Assembly: GCA_900708905.1 (NCBI GenBank)
Contig: CAADRB010000028.1
Coordinates: forward strand, 1,098,978 to 1,162,977
DNA from: Hymenolepis diminuta
Taxonomy: Eukaryota > Platyhelminthes > Cestoda > Cyclophyllidea > Hymenolepididae
Direction: 5' to 3'
Length of the DNA: 64,000 nt
Both the position numbers and the translations under genes were made by a program. Positions 12,346 to 63,063 of the stretch are shown here, piece after piece; position 1 is the stretch's first letter, and each line of letters begins with the position of its first letter. The notes below the pieces were generated by a model. The model did no database searches and was not told where the DNA came from. It worked only from the letters and a program-made list of their open reading frames with translations.

Positions 12346-15145
12346 GAGTTAAATGCAGTCTCAAAGGGCATTTGAGGTCATCACAGTTAAATTTTACGGT
12401 TTCAATAAATCTGGATACAATGGTGTTAAATTTTATATAAATCCAATTATGCAACGGTTGATTTGACTTATTGGATTAATGCGAAAGTTTCGGAAATCAT
12501 ATTTACAAGAGTAACTGGTTAAGGTGTTATGGTTTTCTTTAGATTTAAATAAAGGGAAGCATGATCAGAGATGCGAATAATCTGTTTTCATATATATTAC
12601 AAAAATGTTTCATCATGATAAACTAATTTTACTTTTTAATTATAAATTAAAATTCCAAATTTTTATTGTATTAAAACCTTCCCTGACATTTTCTTTTGCA
12701 GCGTAAAAATTAGCTAATGCTGAATCGTGGGAAATGGGAATGAGTAGAAAAGATGACAGTCGCGGGTGCCTTGATTTGTATTTCTGAGATTAGCAATACT
12801 AAACAAATTTCATTGTTTTTACTTCAGATCCTTTGAGATCTTGTAGCGAATCCACTATTAATTGTTCCATTAAGTTGCTTACAAGTAATTTCTGTCTTTT
12901 TACGACTCCCCGAACTTCAAATATGTTGTTACCTTATGCTATATTATCTCCTGAATGCGTCTGATTTCCTCAATAATTTTGCCTATTAATTTTTTTGTAT
13001 ACGAATGAATTGGTTGAATAAACTCTTCAGTACACGATATTTATATACAATCAACAAACAAACATGGCTTTGCATCTAATTATAATTTGTCTCATTGACA
13101 GAAAGAGAGGAGTGTACTAGAAGGTTCATCCAGTGATATTATACCCAGAGGTTGTATTGCAGTCGATTTTTTAAATATGATATTGCCATTGTACTGAATG
13201 TATCTCATGCACGTTTAATTTTATCCCTTTAGTACCCTAACTATTTCACAATACTTTATTTTCCATGACATTCGATAAAGACGCTTTGTTTTATTATAAA
13301 TAAGCTACTTAGGACTTTTTAATATGAGATACAAACGAGGGAAGGAAGGAAACAGTATTTAGACTCAACAAACTTTATTTATCTCTCCCAACTCAAAGTA
13401 ATTTGCCATGTCCTTCTTTCTGACATCATCTATCAAATTTAGTAAAACTGACTGACCACTTCTCAATCAGCAGCAAGAATGATTTCCGCGTAGAACTTTT
13501 GCAAATTTGGTTAATTTAATTAATTTGCAAAGTGCATTAACGAATTTCGATAAATAAATTAATTAGCTTGATATTTGTCAAATTATGGATAATTTAGTCG
13601 AGTAATGTCAATACAAATCAATAGAATGTGAGTTCTTTATAATAAAAACTTTGTATTATTTTCTGTCAGTCTAAGTGATTGTTAGATAATAGCTTCGATT
13701 AATATATGTAATATTGATACATTACAAGACCTACCGAAAACAGGAAAGAATTGTTTGTCTAAAATATGATTTTAGGACAGTTCTAAATGACAAAATGAGG
13801 AAAATGACCGAAAACCGCGCTTTAAGTGTGTTTTCATTCAAACCAACGGCAAATTCGGATTTCTTTTAGGCTGAATTTACTTTTTATGCCTCTGCTTATT
13901 TAGTAATTTTAAAGAATAATATGGAAAAGTTGTTTGATGAAATATCGTAGTTCTTTATATAATTCAAAATTGTAATACAAATCTAGAGATTTAGTTGGAT
14001 TTAGAATGATTTAATATCCACTCATTCTTGCAATATCTACGTACTAGATAGAGGAAGTACCTTGTACCAACACTCATGCCCGTCAGTTCATGCAGAACAA
14101 ATCCAAGAATCTTTTTATTCAAAAATATATCAATGGTTATAAAATAATTACATTGAATTCGCTGCCTTTATTTTCTTTTCTTCCTATATTCGTACATATA
14201 AATAGGGAATTTATAATTATATGATGTGTATTAGGATACATCTAACCAATGGTAATGAATCGTAAATTTTTCATTAAAAACAGGAAACTTCTTTAATTGT
14301 CGAAGTTCTCTCTGAAATACTTTTAAAACTTATTTTTTTAACGTAATTAATTTAAATCTCCGCAGTTTCATTCATTAATTCACTGATGGGAAGACAAGTA
14401 CATCTCCCCCGCAAATCTTAAAAGGTCATTCGCTTTTAAACACTTTTCATAAATAAATGTTAACTTGGTTAAAAACCGGGAACAAAAGTTATAAAATATT
14501 TAAAATTCCTCAAAGTAGAATTCTATCTATTAAGTAAATGAATTCGTTTTAATCTAAAAATATTTGACATTGGTTCATTTGAAGGGTACATTATTAGTGG
14601 AAACAATTAAAGAAACTTCCACAACGAGGAAAGAGCCACTGAAATCAAATGATCAAAAATGTGAAGGAATTCAGGAGATAGTTTCTTGAATCTCGGATTT
14701 TTAAAGAGTCAGAGGAAGAACGTGGAAGATTGTCAGTGTTTTCTTTTAAGTCAAATAATTACAGACAACTCTGACTTCCGTAATTTAGAATAACGCTTTG
14801 ATAAAGTTTTCTCTTTTTCTTCTCTTCCAATATTTAATGCTACTGCATAGTATTCTGAATAAGTAAAAAAGTAAGAAGATAGTTGGGACAATGATTACGA
14901 AAACATTTTAAAAAAAGAAAGAGGAGGATCGATGTTGATTCTATTAATTTTTATTCTCAATTTAACTTAATTATGTTAAATTTTATTTCCGTTAACTTAG
15001 AAATAATTTACTAAACGTTCTATATTATTTAAATTTTCCGGATTTATTCTCTTAACCCTCTAAGTCTTGTCATAATCTTACGGAGTGCTTTCCCATGAGT
15101 GCCCCAAATTCAGAAACACACTTCAAAATATTTTGAGTTCCATGA
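12346..15145. other. Non-coding, nothing recognised
   Basis: AT-rich, no splice-bordered open frame seen on either strand. Confidence 0.5.
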
Positions 15146-15349
15146 CTAAATTACAATGACCTTTTCTAGCTCCTCAAAGCCAAAATATAACGAGGACTGA
15201 GATTTGGTGTTTATAAGATCCTTTGGGTGGAGGAAAAGGTAAAAGAGTGGATAAAAATCAAATTCACGGGGTCTGTTCCCAATTTTTTCATATTCTGCAT
15301 GCTCAACTGAGATCTTGCTTGGAGAATTAATCTCAAAATTGGCACGCAA
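15146..15349 (-). CDS. Candidate exon, unrecognised (minus-strand cluster)
   Basis: A 67-codon minus-strand frame with balanced, protein-like composition (segments such as NRPREFDFYPLFYLFL and SLYFGFEELEK). It contains several acceptor-like AG sites near its start and ends in gaaaag|gtcatt, which could be a weak donor, followed by TAG. It may be an exon of the same unrecognised gene as the segments at 15712-16108, 17460-17540 and 19228-19509. I cannot assign a family or confirm the borders. Confidence 0.25.
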   Translation of the reverse strand: MRANFEINSPSKISVEHAEYEKIGNRPREFDFYPLFYLFLHPKDLINTKSQSSLYFGFEELEKVIVI

Positions 15350-15711
15350 TTTGAATACGAAACAAGAATATCAGGCCAATTTAGAAATGAGCTTACTATG
15401 AGGAATAAGATGGTCGATCATATTCTAAAGAAAAGTTTACATTTGCATTGGTTAAATTATTTTGAAAAATTTAGTAAAGCATAATTATTGAGCAATATTT
15501 ATAACGTCTCGAGACTAAAGCATATCACACAAAATGGTAAATCCCTGATTTCTCGACAGCTATACTTACTATTACATTATATTACAATTACATATTATGC
15601 ATATATGTATATATACATTATATAAAGGAATTGGCAATGCAACCGTACTTCTAAGTATGGCACATTTAAGGCTACTCTATGGAATACAGAACGGAGAGAA
15701 AATAGGGGTGA

Positions 15712-16108
15712 TTAAAAATGTTCCATGGAGGTGACCTTCGGAACGGAAAAGTAAAAGCCAAAGCCGGAAAAGAAATCAAATTGCAATATATGAACACCAT
15801 ATGTTGGAAATGACATTGTTTCGCAATCTTCCCTCTTAATGTTAATATTATTTGGAAGTATGTATTCCTTTGTCCAATCCGTTCCATTGATACGAACTNN
15901 NNNNNNNNNNNNNNNNNNNNNNNNNNNNNNNNNNNNNNNNNNNNNNNNNNNNNNNNNNNNNNNNNNNNNNNNNNNNNNNNNNNNNNNNNNNNNNNNNNNN
16001 NNNNNNNNNNNNNNNNNNNNNNNNNNNNNNNNNNNNNNNNNNNNNNNNNNNAGCAAATAGTCTACATTATTGAGAAAGCATCTGAACATGGGGAACAATA
16101 AAGCTAAG
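15712..16108 (-). CDS. Candidate exon(s) interrupted by an assembly gap, unrecognised
   Basis: On the minus strand an acceptor-like site (tttcccttag) just above 16106 opens a frame (LLFPMFRCFLNNVDYL) that runs into the gap. Below the gap the frame continues as VRINGTDWTKEYILPNN and later HILQFDFFSGFGFYFSVPK, ending in TAA at 15712. A possible weak donor (ccgaag|gtcacc) precedes the stop. Residue composition is strongly protein-like, with aromatic and charged residues alternating as in beta strands. Frame continuity through the gap is unproven. I recognise no family. Confidence 0.3.
15899..16051. other. Assembly gap (153 N)
   Basis: Run of N. It lies inside a coding-like minus-strand segment, so part of a possible exon is missing. 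Confidence 0.99.
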
Positions 16109-17459
16109 GGAAAGGGTTTGGATAAATGCAGAAACTTAAGCCATAACGGGAAAAAACTTACAAAGGTAGATCTTTGGTTTCAGGTTTTATGCTTTTTATC
16201 TTCGGTAGAGTCCATAGGTATGGTATCTAACTTTTAGGATTTATTCCCAACTTGCTGGATAAATTCATGTCCAATGTGTCCAAGTCTTAAAAACAAGTTT
16301 ATTACGTCGAATGGTTGGTCAACCGCTTAGGAAACACTAAGTTAATATGATGGGCAAGCTACTACCATAGCGATAGGATTTTAGATTAAAAAGGCCTGCT
16401 AGAGTTCATCCAATATAAAAATCCATGTCTATATACAAGATCCAAATATGCAGACGATAGTAAGATTAACCATGGATTTGAATTTAAAATTTTTAACCAT
16501 AAAGTACAATTATTTTAACCATCAAAGAAACCTTTTTAAATCATCGAAACTTTTCAATTTTGAAACATATAGTGGAAGGAAATTATTGAATAATCGAGAA
16601 TAATATTTTGCCCTTAATTTCCACATTACATTAAAATTAAGTTGCTGCTGTAAAATAATATTTAATTTAAAATTTCTTAAAGTGATTTTATATTTATTAA
16701 CTTTAACCATGACTACTACGTAATGTCAATCAAATTATAATTTAGTTCAATTCTCAACGTCTTTTTAGTTTTACCTTACTTCATTTGTCACTTTGACGGG
16801 AGAATTATATCACTGACGTTATTCTTTGCATCAGAATTACTCAGTTTCATTTTGATTGAAGTTTTTAACCCTCTGTAGATTCGTTACAGAAATCATTTCC
16901 GTCAGTTTGGTGAGAAGAAATATTTTTTTTAAAAACGGTGGACAATGTTGGATAAATTAGATTGAATGGATACAATTAATTTAGCTGAGAAATATACCTC
17001 CATATTATGCATTTTGAATGGAACTAACCCTGGAACTTGATCCATTAAGACCCATGGCTACGCAAAATGTATCATTTTTAACTGTGGGAAGCAAATGAAA
17101 TCGGTTAACAGAAAGTCCAGCAAATTATAAAGGGAAAGGGATTGAATATGTTTTAAGAGCGATGCCAAGGTATCTAAGAGTTTTTCTTAACTTGATCTTT
17201 GGATTCCGGTTGTACAATATTTGCTAAATAGGAAGCTAGCGTTCCGAAATTCTTATTTCATGATTCGTCCCCTGGAGTAAGGTAACGACTTGTCTACGAT
17301 AACCAGTGCCTATTGAAAATTTTTTCAATCAAGAGGGATTGATCTTAAATGAAATTCAGCAGCTTACAGAACTTGACATATCTGAGCTGAGATAGCTACA
17401 AATTTACTTAAGTAGAGCTCAGTGATTTGTGTTCTCTCAGGGTGAGCGATAATACTAAC

Positions 17460-17540
17460 CTTTTCATCCAGAATGCAATCATAGTATCCATCTTCATCAT
17501 CATGCAACGAGGCTTTTATGAATAAATAAACACACATTAC
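17460..17540 (-). CDS. Candidate 27-codon exon, unrecognised
   Basis: A minus-strand segment has a good acceptor (ttttttcctaag) and a good donor (gatgaaaag|gttagt) and is open and in phase 0 across its 81 nt. It reads VMCVYLFIKASLHDDEDGYY and on to CILDEK. The wider open frame extends 17364-17645, but the splice sites make the 81-nt core the best exon guess. It is upstream (in the minus sense) of the segments at 15-16 kb and could join them. Family unknown. Confidence 0.3.
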
Positions 17541-19227
17541 CTTAGGAAAAAAACGCTGGAAAATAAAATAACTTCCCTTCAAATTCCTTCTTTTACAGTC
17601 AAAGGCCCAACAAAATCTCATAGATACGATTTTAAAATCATTCATTCAAGAAAAATTTTCCTTATTATTATGTGGTAGTATCTATAATTTATATAGATAT
17701 CCATGTTTGTCAGGTGTGCTTGACTAATTATAAAAAAGTCTTGAGTTTCGGTCTGGTTAACAATTTCGATTCCCCATTCGGTCTTAAATTATTTGAATTC
17801 TAAAAAACTTCATTTAATGATGCTATTTTAATTCTAGATGGCATAACTGACGCATATTAATTATTTACAGACTAAATTCAGAATTGTATTGCTTAAAACA
17901 GTATCAATCATTTTCGAAATAACAGGTGATAACGAATTCGGATTGTTTTTTGCCCGGAATACTGCCAAATAAGTCAGAAATGAAATGTCATTTAATTAAA
18001 AAACCAAAATTCGTTATTTTAAGCTTAAGTTGAAGGTTTGATGGAAAGTCATTGATATCATCATACATTTTACCGTTTATTTAGCATTAAAATTTTATTC
18101 ATTTTCATTGTTATCTTTCTTTAAGTTATTCTTTTTAATTTTTATCTTTAATATCAAAGTGGTGAGTATTCGCGGAATATAGAAATTTCTTCGACTGAAG
18201 AGTCAATTTCAAAGAAAGAAGAATAAGAGGACACATTTTTGAAACGGAAAACCAGAGTGAAGTTTGAAAGCTCTAGAACAAACTCTGCTCCCTCAGCCCC
18301 GTTTCAAATAACAATAATGATAATTTAGAAGAAAAAGAAAAGAAGGAAACTGTTTGAAAAAATATCAAAAAATAGAGCATATTAACGCAACTCTTCATCC
18401 AGTATCTATTATCTCAATTTAAAAGGAATGTTTGCTCTTTCAGCCTAGTAAACGAAATTATATCGATGGACGAAAGATCGTTTTATAAATTTAAATTGAA
18501 ATCTGACTCAACAAATTGATTTATTTGGCGTATGAAATTTGTTTACTGAAATGGTAAAATAAATTTTTTACAAGAAAACAACAAAACGAATTCAAATAGA
18601 AGCCTAAAAATAGATGTATTCAACGGGGTTTCTAAATTGCCGAGTTTTGTTCGTCTCCACCAGTACGTTAAAGTAGATTAGTGCATTATCTAAACTGATT
18701 AGCAGATCCGTTCTCAAGGGTGTAAATTCTTAAATAAAAGTAGTTGAATGTGTTTATTTGAGGATGCCGTAATGACAGGAATTGCTTATGAACCCTTACA
18801 TTTGCAGATTTGAATTCGTTTCAGCAACTATTGATTCCCAGCTGGCTTTTCCTTCCCATCACAATTTAACTTAAATAAATGCAGTATCGTTTCATCATCT
18901 TGTAGATCTTTAATATAGTAAATATAAATTTATATGTATTTACCGTAATTTTTTTTTATATCATACCCTGGAGCCTACTTGTTCCACCTGAAGTATATAT
19001 AAATAATTTTATTTAATGAAAGAGTTGAAAAAGGCAGATTCAGTATTGAAATCGTTTTAGGAAATAAATCTTAAGTTCAACTAGAATTAAAAAGAGAGTG
19101 AAAAAAATAATAAAATTTACGCTCATCTACTTCAGCGGGTAAAATTTCGTTAGATTTAAGTTGATTTTAAAGTGGCCACAATGTTCCTTATTTCCTCTTC
19201 CACTTTTCTCAATGAGTTCTGCATTAT

Positions 19228-19509
19228 TCATGAGCAAATAGAAGATATTTTGGAGGCAATAGAGAACTGAGTCATAATCAGTAAAAAATTATCATCATAC
19301 ATACACACGTAGGTAAGAAGGGTTGATAATAAATTATTAATCTTATTCCTCCCGCCCAAAATTTGTGTCCCTGGGGAATGATCAGGGGAAGACCAGACGC
19401 ACTGCAAATAAAGATGTGGTCTACTTAAAAAGTATATGCCACTTTTTGGAATGAAACATCTGAGAAGGATAGCATGCGGATCCTTAATGTGTACCGGCGA
19501 ATATGGCAT
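19228..19509 (-). CDS. Candidate ORF or exon, unrecognised
   Basis: A 93-codon minus-strand ATG frame. Its first two thirds (for example MPYSPVHIKDPHAILLRCF and CVWSSPDHSPGTQILGGRNK) look protein-like. The tail is AT-rich and probably not coding. A strong acceptor-like site (tctttatttgcag) sits inside it just before the CVWSS segment, so the true exon may be shorter. It may be a 5' part of the 15-17.5 kb minus-strand cluster. No family recognised. Confidence 0.22.
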   Translation of the reverse strand: MPYSPVHIKDPHAILLRCFIPKSGIYFLSRPHLYLQCVWSSPDHSPGTQILGGRNKINNLLSTLLTYVCMYDDNFLLIMTQFSIASKISSICS

Positions 19510-20417
19510 TTATGCATGATGAATAAGAATGTAAAATAAACCTGTTAAATTTCACCATGCGGTTGGTCAATCACTTTATCAGCAGTTTCTAATTTATGGA
19601 ATTGCTTAATGAAAGACAATCCAGATTATAAAGTTCCCAATGTATTAAGATCCCAAATCGAATATTTCTTGTCCATTCGACCGAAACTCAAAAGTGGCTC
19701 AAAAGCTCGTACACAATATTATCGATTATTGGATATGTAAAACCAAAAGTTAAGAAATCATTTGTGCGATTATTTGCTAATTAGAAGGCAATAATTTACC
19801 ACGCGTATCATTTTATAAAGAAATAATTTATTTTCTTAATAAAAACCCTTGTGTGAGCTGCAGATTTTCTCCCTTCTTCCCTAGGTCTGATTTTTTGTAC
19901 CTTCATTAAATTAAGTATTTACGAAAAGTTAAATTAACGAGCCCCAATAATTTCTGGTTCTAAACTGATTAATATAAAGTTTATTAAAATTTTGAATTGC
20001 TCGTGAAATCAATGGCCATGAAATCGAGATCAAGTGATTAAAGTGAAAAAGTTTATTAATTAATTTTGGTCTAGAGATAGTGGCATGCAAATTTCTGATT
20101 TGAAAACTTCAGACTGTCACTTATCTGCTCAAGATTACTACGATGGCATTTCTTGAAGGATCTAGCAAATACTAAAGACATCCTGGATAACAGTTTTTCT
20201 GTGAAAATTTGAAGAAATGTAGCCTTTTGGGCACAAAACTAATGGGAATGCATTTAGCCTCGAGACGAGATAATTCGGTCATAAATTTTGTGATATCCCA
20301 CCCCGAGTCTGCTCGAAGTAGCCTATTTGTAGCGCTTCAACATCTAATTGAGCATCAGATGAGTCAGAATTTGATTCAAAATCAATTAAACCTGTTTAGA
20401 GGACAAGATAAATGTTG

Positions 20418-20459
20418 TTCAGACACACACAGACAGACACACAGACTTTCACACAGAGA
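20418..20459. repeat. CA/GACA-type microsatellite
   Basis: Interrupted short tandem repeat of acac, caga and gaca units. It lies at the 3' part of a plus-strand open frame (20209-20502), which makes that frame doubtful. Confidence 0.7.
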
Positions 20460-20588
20460 TTTGAGTCCTTTTTTGAGTTTTCTGAGTCATTTGAAAATGT
20501 AAATGGGTCAATAAAGAGCGAAGTACAATGTAAAAGATAACCAGAATTTCAAATTTTATTAGTAATTTCGCCATATTGCCTTTACAGG

Positions 20589-20808
20589 ATCTTTATCTTC
20601 ACAGAATCTAAATAATTGCGATAAATTGAACTGTTCTTATTTCAATTATTCTGGATTATACCGGATTTTAGTTCATCCCGATAATCAAGTGCGGATTTTT
20701 TGGCCGAAAGACAACGAAAAATTAAATAGTAGTGAAATAAACATCCAGTCGAATGGTTTAAACAAAGAAATTTTGTCGGCAAATTCGATCGAATTGATCT
20801 CAATTTGA
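20589..20808 (+). CDS. Candidate terminal exon, unrecognised secreted-type sequence
   Basis: Directly after an acceptor-like site (cctttacag, ending 20588) the plus strand is open for 72 codons to a TGA at 20806-20808. It begins GSLSSQNLNNCDKLNCSY and contains the pattern C-x3-C-x5-SG-x-Y-x-I, then HPDNQVRIFWPKDNE. Two N-linked sequons and two close cysteines suggest an extracellular beta-sandwich-like segment. I do not recognise the family. No donor-matched upstream exon was found; the frame at 20209-20502 is a possible but weak neighbour. Confidence 0.27.
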
Positions 20809-22135
20809 AAAGATGAATTCTGAGATCAATCTCAGTACACATTGTACTCTACAATCTATATGGATATTTAACTTATCCATTCGGAACTAGGAAAGAATAG
20901 GCCTTAATTTTTTGGAAAGCAATGTGGCATATATTCCAAGTACCGTTAAATAATTTGAAAACAACTATTACGCAAAATAAGCCTATTCGATTTCTAGGTT
21001 GCGTAATAACTAGGTTCAGGCGTCTATTAACGATTTATGCATGTCATAAGGGACGATCTGCTTATACGTATGCGAATATTTAATAAGACAAGCAAATTAT
21101 TAATACTAAAAACGTACTTAATTTAGGGATTATTAAAATGAAACATAATTTATATTTCAAAGGTTCAGTTGCTTGCATAAGCGATTAATTCCCGAAATGT
21201 CATATAGTCGCGTCAGTTGAAAAATACATCCGTTCAAGAGTGTCAAGAAGAAAAGAAACAATGAAAATTACTAAGTATTTTTTCTTTGGAGAAACTTACA
21301 TTGTGTTTTGTGTTTTTCCCCTATATCGTGAAAGATCATTATCATGTTGTGCTTCTTTTGTTTAGTTATAAGAACGAAAAATCCAAGGGCTATTTATAAT
21401 ACCTTCTCAGTTAAAGAAGGATAAAATCTATGCAAAATAAACGTTAGAAGATAATTTCAGTATTTTAAATGACATATTACCAAATGTAAGATAAGATAAG
21501 GTTCCATGTTTTACGAAACATCCTAAATCAGCGAGAATGAATACCAGTTAATGAAAAGCGGAAGGAACGACCTCAGATTGGAGTGACACGATGATCAATC
21601 TTTACGACTACTGAGTTCAACCCCATATAAATTTGGAATGTAATTAATTCTAATCCATCAAAAGGTACTTAAATAATAAGAAAACACGGACATGGCAATT
21701 AATATATATTGAAAATTCCTAATTAAATTATTCCAATATTCCTACTTAACTTACATAAGTAGGCAAGGAACATTTTAAGTTGGCACACAGACGCCAAATG
21801 CCTAGATAGATGCACAAATAGCATAAGCAATTTTTACCAAATAACAAGATACGTGGATACTCATTGGAGGAAAGAGACAATTATTATCGAACGGGATCCA
21901 CTAATTTCGTTCACAAAATACCATGACATTAATAAATACTAAAATATTACCAATATTAAGCAAACGATTCAGATCTAGTACGCGAACGACATTATACATG
22001 CACATAAGGTAGGTCCTGAGCTCGTAATAAAATGTACCAGCAATATGGGGCAAAATTTACTTAACCAAATACATATTACTACAAACCGACCCGCTCATTT
22101 ATTCTCACTAACACTGAAAGAAAACGAAATCATAC

Positions 22136-23041
22136 TTAATAATTCATTGTGGCAGTAGTTACAATATATTCATCAGATGGCAACACAAGCCGTTTGAAAA
22201 CCAGACAGACAGTACTGGCACCAGTTTTACCACCAAAAGTGAAGGTGCTAATTGGAGGGACTTCACAGACGAACTCGAGAACCCTTCTTACAGTCTTATT
22301 TGTCGTTTGAGGTCGTTCAAATTCTCGACGCAACTCGTCAGCAGCCCAGTTGCACGAGGTAATAATAAAAGTTGCATCGGGACGCAAAAGACGATAGGTA
22401 TTTTGTATATAGACGTCACGAGCCTTCTCACAAATTCTTGTGGGGTCAGTGTCATCAGGAATCAATGTGATTGCATCAAAAGTCCCCTTGTCAATCGCAA
22501 CGTCATACGTATCATTAGGTGAAGGAGAAAAGACGTTGATTGATTCAAGAGATAAGATATTTACACACTATGAGACAACACAATCAATAAATTAAAAAAA
22601 ACGTACTTCATGGAGTATTTTACAACTGAGAATATATTTTTCAGCTAGTTTATTAGCCAAACTGATAGCGCTCCGAGAGTAATCAACTCCAGTTACAGAT
22701 GAATATCCTCGTTTAGCCTGAAGTTAATTTAATTTTAAAAATCCTACGAGTTCAAGGCAGAAGTGGCCATTTCCGCAACCCAAATCTAGGATTCGAGCAT
22801 CTTTAGGAGTTTCAGCAGATACGAGATATCTGATAATACGTTCTTCACTAGGTATACCAAACCTAAATACTCGGTTAATAACTTTTATAAATGCTTACCA
22901 GATATCACCCTCATCTTCGAACTGTTCAAAATTCTTTAATTCAAGATCGTAATGATCATCCCAACTGCAAGAGCAAGTTGAGCCTATTAATCAAACTTAC
23001 TATTTTTTAGATCCCAATGTTGACGGCTGTAATGCATCCAT
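22136..23041 (-). CDS. EEF1AKMT2: EEF1A lysine methyltransferase 2-like (METTL10/Efm4 family)
   Basis: A five-exon gene: 23001-23041, 22899-22964, 22748-22862, 22607-22717 and 22136-22567. All junctions are GT-AG and in phase, giving 254 residues from the only suitable ATG to TAA. The N-terminus carries the WDDHYDLEL...GDIWFG block typical of the family. The SAM-binding motif I is LDLGCGNGHF (61-70), followed by GVDYS (84-88). DKGTFDA (137-143) and TSCNW (181-185) are the family's substrate/catalytic-region blocks, and a FTFGG block lies near the C-terminus. Homologues methylate a lysine of translation elongation factor eEF1A in the cytoplasm, using S-adenosylmethionine; here that role is inferred from family. 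Length is normal, nothing is missing and no stop interrupts. The introns are only 36, 36, 30 and 39 nt. It is divergently arranged with the ADAM gene. Confidence 0.93.
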
Positions 23042-23523
23042 ATCTCAACACAGTAAGCTATATTCGATAAATTTGAGTTTTAAATTTACATGTCTTGAAA
23101 ATAAACGATCAACCAAGCATGACAAGCCCAGACAATTATAATAAGAAAATGACTCACATTAAGACAATGTGATTTGTTGAATCAACCACGGTGAGGTTAG
23201 CTTATCACAGTCATATATCCAAACGTATGTCGAGCTATAAAAGATATAAATTTAAATTACATAAATATAGGTAAAAAAATTCACAATTAAAAGTCTTAAA
23301 CCATTGAACAATGAGCAAACACTATTCTTAACCTAAAATATTACTTAAAATACAATAAATCGTAACAATTACAACGATTTAAAATGAGCGTTTATGAAAT
23401 GCGCTTTGGTAAATATGTACTTTCAAATACTTTTAATAGACCAAACTATTTACTATCTCAGGTCAAGGTCGTTGGTTGGCTCTTTTGAAATATATCATAT
23501 TTTAATATTGGTGATGTTTTTCA
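23042..23523. promoter_or_regulatory. Shared divergent intergenic region
   Basis: About 480 bp separate the methyltransferase start codon (minus) from the best ADAM start codon (plus). The 5' untranslated regions and promoters of both must lie here unless ADAM has further upstream exons. I see no convincing TATA box or other element; the call rests on gene layout only. Confidence 0.4.

Positions 23524-63063
<39,540 letters not shown>

Noticed and set aside
15585..15630. AT-rich palindromic stretch of tatat units
   Set aside because: Simple AT repeats pair with themselves by chance; no feature is attached.
20209..20502. Plus-strand 97-codon frame
   Set aside because: It starts without an ATG and ends through a microsatellite. 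Part of it may be an exon upstream of 20589, but I found no matching donor.
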